64,000 nucleotides of DNA from NCBI GenBank assembly GCA_964598725.1, contig CAZRCW010000001.1:62001-126000 (forward strand), read 5' to 3'. Shown here piece after piece: positions 1 through 7,387 of this stretch (the first letter of the stretch is position 1; each line of letters opens with the position of its first letter). Under the pieces are notes generated by a model. The model worked only from the letters and a program-made list of their open reading frames with translations. It was not told the origin of the DNA and made no database searches. The stretch comes from JAGOTP01 sp964598725. GTDB lineage: Bacteria; Patescibacteriota; Patescibacteriia; 2-12-FULL-60-25. The position numbers and the translations under genes are program-made.

Positions 1-2
1 GA

Positions 3-209
3 GACCAGCTTTCACCCAGGGCCATGCCCTTCTCTGTCTCGCGGGACGAAGTCACCGTGTCGTTCCTTCGCGAGCTCGTCGAGTTCGAACAAGAGCTGAT
101 CGAAGAGCTCAAGCAAGACGTGCTGGCGGCACTGCTCGCGAGCCTCGAACGGACTGAGTCTCGACGCCCGATCGGCATCGGCGACATCTCCCCCACCATC
201 TCCCTCTGA
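3..209 (+). CDS. Unknown GC-rich protein, 5' end outside window
   Basis: The frame is open to the left edge, so this is probably the C-terminal part of a longer protein; an ATG at 24 could be an internal methionine or a real start. The visible 61-69 residues are rich in Glu, Leu and Asp and look helical (LRELVEFEQELIEELKQDVL), then end in a short Pro/Gly/Ile tail. The coding sequence is GC-rich, like several other solitary genes in the window and unlike tig. A strong hairpin terminator follows about 20 nt after the stop, so the gene is a separate transcription unit. I do not recognise the family. The opposite-strand frame over 12-476 crosses this terminator and is taken as a shadow. Confidence 0.5.
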   Translation, partial: DQLSPRAMPFSVSRDEVTVSFLRELVEFEQELIEELKQDVLAALLASLERTESRRPIGIGDISPTISL

Positions 210-230
210 GACGCCTCTCGAGGGACAACG

Positions 231-275
231 CCCACAGGACCCCCACTCGGACCTGTGGGCGGAACTGTTTTTAAG
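231..275 (+). terminator. Intrinsic terminator of the first GC-rich unit
   Basis: CCCACAGG (231-238) pairs with CCTGTGGG (252-259), followed by a T-rich run near 267-272. It separates the partial gene at the left edge from the lipoprotein gene at 381. Confidence 0.75.
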
Positions 276-380
276 GACTGTATTATGTTCTTTTTTTGAA
301 GGATCTGCTACGTTCAACTGTCCCTTCGCCCCATCAGCAACCGCGACCGATAAGTCGCCCCAACAGAAAAGGACCGTGCC

Positions 381-1457
381 ATGCGCTTCGCTCCCATCGT
401 TTTCTGCGCTTTGCTTTCGGCCATCGGCTGCCAGTCCAAGCTCAGTCCGCGCCTGCCGCAGGCGGATGCTGGACACATCAGGCCGTCACCGATCGAGGCC
501 TGGAGCCCGGTGCGCCCCACCTGGATCAACCTTCCAGCCGTACCGCCGCCCGGCGCACTCACCTACTACGACGGACTCACGTCCATGTTCGAGCAGGGTG
601 AGCACATTCCCGAGCCGCCACTCGCGCCAACGATGCTGGACTCCGACCTCGCGGCTGGGGCGCGCTACGTGAGCGAACACCTCCCGGAGACCATCCCCTG
701 GCATGACGAGATTCGTCAGGCGGCACAAGACGTCGTGAACGGTCGCCTCCAGGTCACCACTCCTCAGGCGATCGAGCCCTCGTCGGAGCTCGGCACCACC
801 CACAACCCGTACCTGTCGTACGACGGCGCGCACGACCGATTGGTCTATCGCCAATTTGATGGGTCCCCGCTAGCGCTGCGGGCGGACCTGGTCTACGCGC
901 TCGCCGAGCGCGCGCACCTGCATGAGCTCGCCCGACGAGCCGGTGTGACCTCGCGCGTGTTCGCCATGACGCTCCGTCAGTGCGACAACCTGCGTTCGGA
1001 GTTCCAGCTTGTGACCTACCTCCACGCCATCCAGTCGATGGCGGCCTGGGTGAAGGTCGACCCCAACCTCCGGCCGAACGACACCTTCGGTCACTTGAAC
1101 GGGCGGCTTCCGGCATCCATGATGCACGACGCCATTTATCCAAGTATTGAATTTTTCTTGGATGAAAGCTCACTCGACGCCCGAACCGAGGTCCTGATCG
1201 CGCGCGATGCGATCAACCACAGCTGGATGCAATACCCGGGTCACATCGCTGATCTGTGCGGTCGCTACGTGATCTCGCGCGGTCCATTCCGTGGCCGCTA
1301 CCTACTGCCGTCGGACGTCACGCCGTGGGTGCTGCGCTTCCTCGCGCGCATCCCAGAACTAAACGCTCCGGCAGACACTCCCAGCCAGGGCACTCCGCTC
1401 GGCACACCTGCTACCGTCCCTTCCCTCCCGAACACCTCCATCCCGCTCATTCGCTGA
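381..1457 (+). CDS. Secreted GC-rich lipoprotein of unknown function
   Basis: The 358-residue product starts with a short lipoprotein signal, MRFAPIVFCALLSAIGCQSK, with the lipobox ending at Cys17, so it should be diacylglyceryl-anchored outside the membrane; lspA in this window (51890-52354) could process it. The mature part has no motif I recognise. It is acidic and Pro-rich at both ends, with a more structured centre (about residues 150-330). The coding sequence is much more GC-rich than tig next door. The unit is closed by hairpins on both sides (231-275 and 1468-1499), with a TATTAT -10-like box near 281. It belongs to the set of solitary GC-rich units described in the findings. Function unknown; secretion is the only firm inference. 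Confidence 0.75.
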   Translation: MRFAPIVFCALLSAIGCQSKLSPRLPQADAGHIRPSPIEAWSPVRPTWINLPAVPPPGALTYYDGLTSMFEQGEHIPEPPLAPTMLDSDLAAGARYVSEHLPETIPWHDEIRQAAQDVVNGRLQVTTPQAIEPSSELGTTHNPYLSYDGAHDRLVYRQFDGSPLALRADLVYALAERAHLHELARRAGVTSRVFAMTLRQCDNLRSEFQLVTYLHAIQSMAAWVKVDPNLRPNDTFGHLNGRLPASMMHDAIYPSIEFFLDESSLDARTEVLIARDAINHSWMQYPGHIADLCGRYVISRGPFRGRYLLPSDVTPWVLRFLARIPELNAPADTPSQGTPLGTPATVPSLPNTSIPLIR

Positions 1458-1467
1458 GCAACGCCTC

Positions 1468-1499
1468 GCCCGTCGCGTTCAAGACGGGCCCCTTCCTTT
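1468..1499 (+). terminator. Intrinsic terminator after the 381-1457 lipoprotein gene
   Basis: GCCCGTC (1468-1474) pairs with GACGGGC (1483-1489), followed by a C/T-rich tract. Confidence 0.65.
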
Positions 1500-1537
1500 G
1501 ACGATCAGTCGCTCTGATCTGCAGAGAATCGGCTCAA

Positions 1538-1566
1538 TTGACGAAGCTCCGTTTTTTTCGTACGCT
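1538..1566 (+). promoter_or_regulatory. Sigma-70-type promoter of tig
   Basis: TTGACG (1538-1543), a 17-nt spacer and TACGCT (1561-1566). The expected start site is near 1573, giving a leader of under 20 nt before the ATG at 1590. Confidence 0.6.
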
Positions 1567-1589
1567 CGAAACCACTTTTTCCCTATTTT

Positions 1590-2951
1590 ATGCCTGAAAT
1601 TGTCGTCACCCAACTCCCCAAGTCTGAAGTGAAATTGGAATTCACCGTCAGCGTCGAAGAAGCGCGTCCGTATTTGGAGGAAACGGTCAAAGAGATGTCC
1701 GTCGCACGACCTGTTCCAGGCTTCCGCCCAGGCAAGTTGCCATTCGCCGATGGCATGCGCTTGTTCGGCCCAATGGCCGTGTTGGAAGGCGCTCTCGAAA
1801 AGATCGTCCGCGCCATGTACGTCCGCGCCGTCATGGACAAGCAGATCTCCCCGGTCGGTTCTCCAAACGTGAACGTCGACACCATGGTTCCCGATCAGCC
1901 GATCAAGTTCACGGTGATCGCTCCGGTTGAGCCAATGGCCACCAAACTGCCTGATCTCAAGGAATGCAGTGTTGATCGCAAGAAAACGACGATCGATGAA
2001 TCGCAAATCGACACGACGGTCGAACAGCTCCGAAAAATGCGCCGTAGCGAAGCGCCGGTTGAACGTGCCGCAACCGCCGATGACTTGGTCGTGGTTGACC
2101 TCGAAATGAAGAAAGACAATGTCATCATTGATGGGGGTGCAGGTGCGGACTACCGCGTCTATTTGTCCGAAGAGCATTACATCCCAGGCTTCGCCAAGGA
2201 GCTCGTCGGTATCAAGGCCGGTGACGAACGCAATTTCAAGCTTCCGTTCCCAAAGGAGCACTACCAGAAACACATCGCTGGTCAGGACATTGATTTCAAC
2301 GTGAAGGCGAAGCAGGTATTTGAACTCAAGTTACCAGAGGTCGACGAAACCTTCACCCAATCCGTTGGTGCAACCGATGCCGCCGATCTCCGCAAGAAGA
2401 TTCGCGAGAACATGGAACAAGAAGCCAACCAGAAGGCTGAGGAAGCCGCCGAGATCGCCCTTCTCGAACAGCTCACCGACAAAACGACCTTCACCGACAT
2501 CCCAGAGATCTTGGTCAACGAAGAAGTCCGCCGAATGTTGGCCGAGTTGCAGCAAGGTATCGATCAGCAAGGCATGAAGTGGGAAGACTACTTGTCCTCG
2601 ATCAAGAAAACGATGGATGATCTCAAGATCGAGTTCGCTCCTCAAGCCATCCGCCGCATCAAGTCCGCTGTTCTCATCAAGGCCTTCGCGAAAGAAGCCA
2701 ACATCGAAATCAGCGAGAACGAAGTCGACGAAGAGATCGATGCGATCCTCGCTTCACTCCGCAAGAACGACACCGAAACCCGCGAACGTGTGACCGCACC
2801 TGACTACCGCGAATACGTCCAAGTCCAGATGCGTAACCGCAAAGCGCTTGAATGGATGAAAGCACAGTGTGTGAAGGACGTCGCTGCTGACGACAAGAAG
2901 AGTGAGAAAGCCGAGAAGAAAGAGACCAAACCAAAGAAGGAAAAGGGTTAG
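1590..2951 (+). CDS. tig: Trigger factor, ribosome-associated chaperone
   Basis: Ribosome-bound chaperone and peptidyl-prolyl isomerase that receives nascent chains at the exit tunnel. The 453-residue length fits the family. The N-terminal ribosome-binding domain carries the signature loop GFRPGKLP at residues 44-51. A divergent FKBP-like domain follows at about 155-240 (VVVDLEMKKDN through the DFNVKAKQVFE strand), then the long helical C-terminal arm domain to about residue 425. The last 25 residues are a Lys/Glu tail, unusually long and charged. It has its own promoter (1538-1566) and a strong terminator (2965-2999), so it is monocistronic. Unlike the arrangement in many bacteria, clpP and clpX do not follow it. 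Confidence 0.95.
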   Translation: MPEIVVTQLPKSEVKLEFTVSVEEARPYLEETVKEMSVARPVPGFRPGKLPFADGMRLFGPMAVLEGALEKIVRAMYVRAVMDKQISPVGSPNVNVDTMVPDQPIKFTVIAPVEPMATKLPDLKECSVDRKKTTIDESQIDTTVEQLRKMRRSEAPVERAATADDLVVVDLEMKKDNVIIDGGAGADYRVYLSEEHYIPGFAKELVGIKAGDERNFKLPFPKEHYQKHIAGQDIDFNVKAKQVFELKLPEVDETFTQSVGATDAADLRKKIRENMEQEANQKAEEAAEIALLEQLTDKTTFTDIPEILVNEEVRRMLAELQQGIDQQGMKWEDYLSSIKKTMDDLKIEFAPQAIRRIKSAVLIKAFAKEANIEISENEVDEEIDAILASLRKNDTETRERVTAPDYREYVQVQMRNRKALEWMKAQCVKDVAADDKKSEKAEKKETKPKKEKG

Positions 2952-2964
2952 TCTCTCACAAAGA

Positions 2965-2999
2965 AACACCCCTGCATCATTCGATGCAGGGGTGTTTTG
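2965..2999 (+). terminator. Intrinsic terminator of tig
   Basis: A perfect 14-bp stem, 2965-2978 with 2983-2996 (AACACCCCTGCATC and its complement), ending in a TTTT run. Confidence 0.9.
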
Positions 3000-3015
3000 C
3001 TGTTTCTTGCGATGC

Positions 3016-3044
3016 TTGATTTTTTCTTAAGAATATGCTATTAT
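3016..3044 (+). promoter_or_regulatory. AT-rich promoter of the 3096 lipoprotein gene
   Basis: TTGATT (3016-3021), 17-nt spacer, TATTAT (3039-3044) preceded by TGC (extended -10). The spacer TTTTCTTAAGAATATGC resembles that upstream of other solitary units (11313-11341 and 36910-36939). Confidence 0.65.
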
Positions 3045-3095
3045 TTGTGGTCCACCGTCACCTGCTGAGCGCTCTCGCTCACCGGTCGATCCTGG

Positions 3096-3938
3096 ATGAA
3101 AGGCCGCTCCTTGTTCCGTTCACTCCTCTTGTCTACTCTCTGCGCCCTCTGCCTGGCCTGTGCCGGCGAGGCGACACCCACGATCGACAGCGAAGATGCT
3201 TCCACCGACGTCGCAACCGACGCGCGGGCGGACGTAGCCCTTCTCACCGATCAACCGAACACCAACGACCGCCCCGACACGGGCGTCGACGTCGGTACCC
3301 CGACCAACCGGCCGCTCGAGCCCGGCGACCTGATTCAGGGCTCCGGCCCGGCGGTCTACTGGCTCGGTCGCAATCTGCGTCGCTACGTCTTTCCCGATGA
3401 ACAGACGTTCCGAGCGCACTACCCCAGCTACGACGGGATCCGCCTGATCACCGACGAAGAGCTGCGGGACATCCAGATCGGTGGCAACGTTCCGATCAGG
3501 CCAGGAACCTGGCTGATCAAGATCACGACCGATCCCAAGGTGTACGCCGTCACCCAGTGTGGCGTCCTCCACTGGATCGAGACCGAGGAACTCGCTCTCC
3601 AACTCTTCGGTCCGCACTGGAACGAGGGTCGGATGAAGGAGGTCTCGGGCAAGCTCGTCCGGCGCACGCAGGACGTCCCCGATGCGTTCTTCGTGAACTA
3701 CAGCGTCGGTCTCTCGATCTCGCGCCCGATCCACCCGGACGGCACGGTCATCCGCTACGGTGACACGCTCGAGCGCTACGTCATCCAGGAGGGTCGCCGC
3801 CGCTTGATCACCCCCGATGCGTTCCGGCTGAACCGTTTCCAGGAGGGCTTCGTCGTCCGCACGGTCATCCCGTACCCCGATGGTCCACCCGTCACGGACT
3901 ACGAGCGCACGCTGACCGATCCGGTCTGCCTGGACTGA
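3096..3938 (+). CDS. Secreted lipoprotein with CPR-type repeat modules
   Basis: The 280-residue product has a lipoprotein signal (lipobox LCLACAG, Cys about residue 22), then an Asp/Thr-rich linker to about residue 65. The mature domain contains three related segments: AVYWLGRNLRRYVFPDEQTF, KVYAVTQCGVLHWIETEEL and VIRYGDTLERYVIQEGRRRL. From general knowledge, such short aromatic repeats (Y-x-x-x-G-x-R-x-Y-V-F-P type) are frequent in secreted Patescibacteria proteins; a distantly similar segment opens the product of 56962-59268. The gene is GC-rich, with an AT-rich promoter. Its role is probably extracytoplasmic binding or structure; no catalytic motif is visible. Confidence 0.75.
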   Translation: MKGRSLFRSLLLSTLCALCLACAGEATPTIDSEDASTDVATDARADVALLTDQPNTNDRPDTGVDVGTPTNRPLEPGDLIQGSGPAVYWLGRNLRRYVFPDEQTFRAHYPSYDGIRLITDEELRDIQIGGNVPIRPGTWLIKITTDPKVYAVTQCGVLHWIETEELALQLFGPHWNEGRMKEVSGKLVRRTQDVPDAFFVNYSVGLSISRPIHPDGTVIRYGDTLERYVIQEGRRRLITPDAFRLNRFQEGFVVRTVIPYPDGPPVTDYERTLTDPVCLD

Positions 3939-4068
3939 GAACGGTCACCCCCACCGCACCCGACGAGTCGCCCCTTCTCGAGCCGTCCTGGCTCACCGAG
4001 GTGATCGATCTTCGATCCCTCCTCGTCACGTCTTCTTCAATCTTGGAGAGGAGCTGACGAGCTTATAC

Positions 4069-4107
4069 AAACACGCACCCGTTCTGGTGCGTGTTTGTTA
4101 TTTTTAT
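4069..4107. terminator. Bidirectional hairpin between 3096-3938 and 4173-4472
   Basis: AAACACGCACC (4069-4079) pairs with GGTGCGTGTTT (4086-4096), with a T-rich tract on the plus side. It can also end the minus-strand gene 4173-4472. Confidence 0.75.
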
Positions 4108-4172
4108 ACGTAACGCCCGCCTCCTGAGGACGTCACTGAATGTGAGCCAAGAGACGGGCAAGAAGTCGACCA

Positions 4173-4472
4173 TCAAGGAAAGAACGTCAGACAGTCACCC
4201 GTCACTCCTGAGAACAATTGTACCCGTCCGTGTGACAAATACTTCGCGCTCAGGCCACGTAGAATGTAGACGAAGTGCAGCTGACTGTAGAGCTGCCACC
4301 GCCCTTCATTATCGAGTCGGTAGCTACCCGCGAGCTCGAGTTCGAGCAGATCGTTACACACCCGCACGACGCGAATCGCTCCTCTAATCACCACGCTATC
4401 GTCGTGGTCCCGCAATTCTACGGTTCTTTCACCGAAGCGCTCCATGAACCACTTTGACGTGAGCTCAATCAT
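4173..4472 (-). CDS. Small protein of unknown function (99 aa)
   Basis: The product is MIELTSKWFMERFGERTVEL and onward, 99 residues, no signal peptide, no membrane segment, no motif I recognise. A GGAGGT ribosome site lies 7 nt before the ATG, which supports this strand over the plus-strand frame at 4091-4387. It is a solitary unit between two genes of opposite orientation, with a hairpin about 70 nt past the stop. Beta-strand-like alternation (VVIRGAIRVVRVCNDLLELEL) suggests a small all-beta or alpha/beta fold. Function unknown. Confidence 0.6.
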   Translation of the reverse strand: MIELTSKWFMERFGERTVELRDHDDSVVIRGAIRVVRVCNDLLELELAGSYRLDNEGRWQLYSQLHFVYILRGLSAKYLSHGRVQLFSGVTGDCLTFFP

Positions 4473-4569
4473 GTTTCACCTCCGAAGAGATGTAATCGGT
4501 CCGACCAGCATTCGTCAATTGAGACAGGTAACATGACACGTCCTTCTTCGTCCTGTATTGTCTTTGTAT

Positions 4570-5436
4570 ATGTATTTTGGCGCTCACGTGTCCGTCGCCG
4601 GCGGACTTCAAAATGGTCCTGAGAACGCAGCCGCTTTTGGCTGCGAGGTATTTCAATTCTTCTCCCGCTCCCCACAAGGCGGCCCCGCTCCTAAACTTAC
4701 CCCGGAGATGGTCACAGCCTTTAAAGAGAACTGCGCCACTCACGACATCAAAGAATGGGTCATTCATGCGCCGTACTACATCAACTTCGCCAATGCGGAA
4801 GAACGGATTCGCAATAACTCGATTCGCATCGTCCGAGAAGAACTGGAACGTGGAACCGTCCTTGGTGCCAAGTACATGATGTTTCATCCAGGCAGCGCCA
4901 AAGATGTTGGCGAAGAAAAAGGACGTCAGCTTGTGATCGATGGCATCAAAGAAATTTACGAGAAGTACAAAGGTACAACCGAACTTCTGATCGAGATCTC
5001 CGCTGGAGCGGGCGCGGTCATCGGTGATCGCTTTGAGGAAGTCGCTGCGATCCTCGAAGGCGTTGGTCGTCCTGAATTGAACGTTTGCTTTGATACAGCT
5101 CACGCCTTCGCCAGCGGCTATGATCTTCGAACGGAAGAAGCCGTGCACACCACATTCGCTGAATTCGACAAAGTCATTGGTCTCGATCGTTTGAAAATGA
5201 GTCACTGCAACGATTCCAAAGTCGAGCTCGGCGCACGGAAAGATCGTCATGAACATCTCGGTAAAGGCTTCATCGGTCTCGATGGCTTCAAAGCGATCGT
5301 GAACCATCCAAAGCTCGCCCACATGAACCTGTATCTTGAGACAGAACCGGATGAGTTACGCGTCGAAGATCTGAACTTACTTAAAGAAATGCGTGGCAGC
5401 GAGAAGCCAAAAGCGAAGTCTAAGAAAAAAACGTAA
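4570..5436 (+). CDS. nfo: Endonuclease IV, AP-site DNA repair enzyme
   Basis: Class II AP endonuclease of the EndoIV TIM-barrel family; cleaves 5' of abasic sites in base excision repair. The product (288 residues from ATG 4570; a TTG at 4558 is less likely) opens with the typical YFGAHVSVAGG. The expected trinuclear-zinc ligands are visible in order: His in VIHAPYYIN, His in MFHPGS, Glu in IEISAG, Asp and His in CFDTAHAF, His in SHCNDS, Asp and His in DRHEH, and Glu in LETEP. The C-terminus ends in a Lys-rich tail. A YggU-like gene starts 12 nt downstream, so the two are probably co-transcribed. Confidence 0.95.
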   Translation: MYFGAHVSVAGGLQNGPENAAAFGCEVFQFFSRSPQGGPAPKLTPEMVTAFKENCATHDIKEWVIHAPYYINFANAEERIRNNSIRIVREELERGTVLGAKYMMFHPGSAKDVGEEKGRQLVIDGIKEIYEKYKGTTELLIEISAGAGAVIGDRFEEVAAILEGVGRPELNVCFDTAHAFASGYDLRTEEAVHTTFAEFDKVIGLDRLKMSHCNDSKVELGARKDRHEHLGKGFIGLDGFKAIVNHPKLAHMNLYLETEPDELRVEDLNLLKEMRGSEKPKAKSKKKT

Positions 5437-5448
5437 CCAACCAGACCT

Positions 5449-5715
5449 ATGCTCATCCGTGTCCGCATCGTACCGAACGTCTTCCGTGATGAGCTGGCCG
5501 GACAAACGAATGGGGTCTATAAAATTCGTTTAAGTGCACCGGCTATCGATGGTCGTGCAAACGATGCGTTAATTCGTTTTCTTGCAAATAAAATCGACAT
5601 CGCCCCCTCACTGATCTCGATCATCAAAGGTCATACCAGCAAACACAAGACGCTCGAGATCCTCGCATCTGAAAAGCTGGTTGCATCCGCGTTGTCCGAA
5701 GCGGCTTTTTGTTGA
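5449..5715 (+). CDS. DUF167 / YggU family protein
   Basis: The 88-residue product fits the small UPF0235/YggU family by length and by the conserved core APAIDGRANDALIRFLA followed by ISIIKGHTSKHKTLEI. The family is widespread, of uncertain function, with an alpha/beta fold. It follows nfo by 12 nt and is likely in the same transcript. No terminator is obvious before the next gene at 5800. Confidence 0.85.
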   Translation: MLIRVRIVPNVFRDELAGQTNGVYKIRLSAPAIDGRANDALIRFLANKIDIAPSLISIIKGHTSKHKTLEILASEKLVASALSEAAFC

Positions 5716-5799
5716 CGGCTTTTGCAAATAGATTTACGCTAGAAGTTGGTTCGATCAAACAATCGAAGAACATAGAGTTAAATCCCTAAAACCACTTCT

Positions 5800-6186
5800 A
5801 TGATCTATCGCCACGCCGCCCCTATGCCCCAGCCCGCCTACGACACCCGTGTTCGTCCACTCTATCGCGGTACGCAGATCGTCTGGTACGCGCTCGGACT
5901 TTTAGAAGCTTTGCTCGCCTTCCGCTTCGTCTTAAAAGCGATGGCGGCGAATCCCGCCGCCGGTTTCACTTCGTTCATCTACACCATCACTTCTCCTTTC
6001 GCGGCTCCGTTCATCGCTGTTTTCCGAAACCTCCGTGCAGCGAGCAGCACGATCGAATGGACAACCCTCCTCGCCATGGTCGTCTACTGGCTCATCGCTT
6101 GGGCCATCATCCGTTTGTTCGTCATGAGCAAGCCGGTCTCAACCATTGAAGCGAGTGAGAAGTTGGATGAGCAAGACGTCGTCTAA
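5800..6186 (+). CDS. YggT family membrane protein
   Basis: The 128-residue protein has hydrophobic segments at about residues 26-46 and 88-110 and a partly hydrophobic, Pro-containing segment between them (TITSPFAAPFIAVFRNL), the YggT pattern. In other bacteria YggT proteins are linked with osmotic stress or cell division/envelope functions; here only membrane location is inferred. The N-terminus is Pro/Tyr-rich; the C-terminus is acidic and probably cytoplasmic. A second ATG (residue 8) is possible. A strong bidirectional terminator follows. Confidence 0.75.
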   Translation: MIYRHAAPMPQPAYDTRVRPLYRGTQIVWYALGLLEALLAFRFVLKAMAANPAAGFTSFIYTITSPFAAPFIAVFRNLRAASSTIEWTTLLAMVVYWLIAWAIIRLFVMSKPVSTIEASEKLDEQDVV

Positions 6187-6201
6187 CTGAATTTCCAAAA
6201 T

Positions 6202-6240
6202 CAAAAAACCTCCCCATGCTTACGTGGTGGAGGTTTTTTG
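6202..6240. terminator. Bidirectional terminator between YggT gene and the yidD block
   Basis: CAAAAAACCTCC (6202-6213) pairs with GGAGGTTTTTTG (6229-6240), giving T runs on both strands. It ends both the plus-strand YggT gene and the minus-strand rpmH-rnpA-yidD transcript. Confidence 0.85.
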
Positions 6241-6241
6241 A

Positions 6242-6346
6242 TTATCCGTGGTGTGGGGACAGGATGTAGGCCATGAGCAACGCCGAGACGACGTACTTAC
6301 CGACCACCACCGCCCAGAACCACTTGGAACGAAACAACCGAGGCAT
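6242..6346 (-). CDS. Small membrane protein downstream of yidD (34 aa)
   Basis: A short open frame encodes 34 residues, MPRLFRSKWFWAVVVGKYVV followed by SALLMAYILSPHHG. It has a basic N-terminus, one or two short hydrophobic stretches and a polar end. The stop abuts the terminator of the rpmH-rnpA-yidD transcript, so it would be the last gene of that unit, the place where yidC often lies. There is no clear ribosome site. It may be a real small membrane protein or chance; protein-like composition and position favour the former. Confidence 0.4.
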   Translation of the reverse strand: MPRLFRSKWFWAVVVGKYVVSALLMAYILSPHHG

Positions 6347-6413
6347 AGAAGACACGAATTTGAATAATCAACCAACGTGTCTTAGAACGCCGTTTCAATA
6401 GAGTTATGACAGC

Positions 6414-6665
6414 CTATTTAAGCGGCACCGGATCCTCACCTCCTGGGTGCCAGGGATGACAACGACTGAGTCGCGACAAGGTTAGACGCATACCCTTAAA
6501 AACACCGAATCGTAAAAACGCTTCTTCGGAATACTGCGAACAGGTCGGATGAAAACGACAGACTCCGTTTGGAAAAAACAGGCGCATCAATCCATGATCG
6601 GGCGACAACGTCAGCCGATACACACGCAACATCCAAATGAATGGATACCGAACGAATCGAAACAC
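6414..6665 (-). CDS. yidD: YidD membrane protein insertion efficiency factor
   Basis: The 83-residue product carries the YidD signature: CRFHPTCSQYSEEAFLRFG, then GMRLTLSRLSRCHPWHPGG with EDPVP. YidD assists YidC-dependent insertion of membrane proteins at the inner face of the membrane. The order rpmH-rnpA-yidD is the conserved bacterial origin-proximal arrangement. The start lies 15 nt past the rnpA stop. yidC, the usual next gene, is absent here. Confidence 0.93.
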   Translation of the reverse strand: MFRFVRYPFIWMLRVYRLTLSPDHGLMRLFFPNGVCRFHPTCSQYSEEAFLRFGVFKGMRLTLSRLSRCHPWHPGGEDPVPLK

Positions 6666-6680
6666 AAAGGTAGTTGTAGT

Positions 6681-7091
6681 TTACGCCTTCGTCTCTTTAT
6701 ACACGACCGACGTCTTTTTCTTCGCCTTCGGTTTTCGTTTTGGAATCGGCTTCAGCGCCGCCTCCGGCATCTTTTCAAACGCTTTCAAAATCGCCGTTTT
6801 AATTTCTTCAAAATCCGCGTCGCGAGCTTCTGGACGGGCAATCAACAAAATATCCTGTTTCTCAGGCCAAGACGCCTGAAGCAAACGAATCGCCTCACGC
6901 AAACGGCGCTTCGTCCGATTCCGATCATGGGCACGCTTATAAATCTTAGTTGAAACGACGAACCCAACCCGGGTCGAGGCGTCTGACATCCGAAAACGTA
7001 ACGTAAAGAAGGGGCCGTACACGACGCGCCCCTTCTGGGACAACAGGGCGAAGTCCCGCATTCGGCGAAGCCGATGGGTCTTCGGGAGCAT
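6681..7091 (-). CDS. rnpA: Ribonuclease P protein component
   Basis: Protein subunit of RNase P, which matures tRNA 5' ends together with its RNA subunit. The 136-residue product opens with LPKTHRLRRMRDF and has the family's basic helix KRAHDRNRTKRRLREAIRL. The last 25 or so residues, Lys/Pro-rich, extend past the usual end. It lies 15 nt downstream of rpmH. I did not find the RNase P RNA gene in this window. Confidence 0.95.
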   Translation of the reverse strand: MLPKTHRLRRMRDFALLSQKGRVVYGPFFTLRFRMSDASTRVGFVVSTKIYKRAHDRNRTKRRLREAIRLLQASWPEKQDILLIARPEARDADFEEIKTAILKAFEKMPEAALKPIPKRKPKAKKKTSVVYKETKA

Positions 7092-7105
7092 TGTCTAAAA
7101 CTCCG

Positions 7106-7258
7106 TTATTTACCCTTGATGAGCGCTGGAGCCTTGCGACCTTTTGCGCGACGGCGGGACAGCACTTCGCGGCCACCACGGGTAGCCATACGGGCGCGGA
7201 AGCCGTGAACACGGGCGCGGCGAGCCTTTTTCGGCTGGTATGTTCGCTTTGTTGCCAT
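7106..7258 (-). CDS. rpmH: 50S ribosomal protein L34
   Basis: A very basic 50-residue protein, MATKRTYQPKKARRARVHGF and onward, with the L34 signature TYQP and a GFRARMATRGGREVL core. The start at 7258 is chosen because the upstream extension in this frame is not L34-like. First gene of the rpmH-rnpA-yidD block; divergent from the membrane protein gene at 7388. Confidence 0.95.
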   Translation of the reverse strand: MATKRTYQPKKARRARVHGFRARMATRGGREVLSRRRAKGRKAPALIKGK

Positions 7259-7387
7259 AGGAATGACCGGGACTATACGGGAAACCTCGGTTTTTGGCAA
7301 GATAGGCCGCTCGCTCAGGCTTTGGCTCAGTTGTGCGGAAATCCGAATCGTCATATTCTGGCTAGATCCCTCGTTTCCCTGAGTACT

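Noticed and set aside
12..476. 154-residue minus-strand frame at the left edge
   Set aside because: It crosses the terminator at 231-275 and overlaps the signal-peptide start of the 381 lipoprotein.
1479..2273. 264-residue minus-strand frame over tig
   Set aside because: Antisense of trigger factor; composition fits a shadow frame.
4465..5322. 285-residue minus-strand frame over nfo
   Set aside because: Antisense to endonuclease IV, which has all metal ligands.
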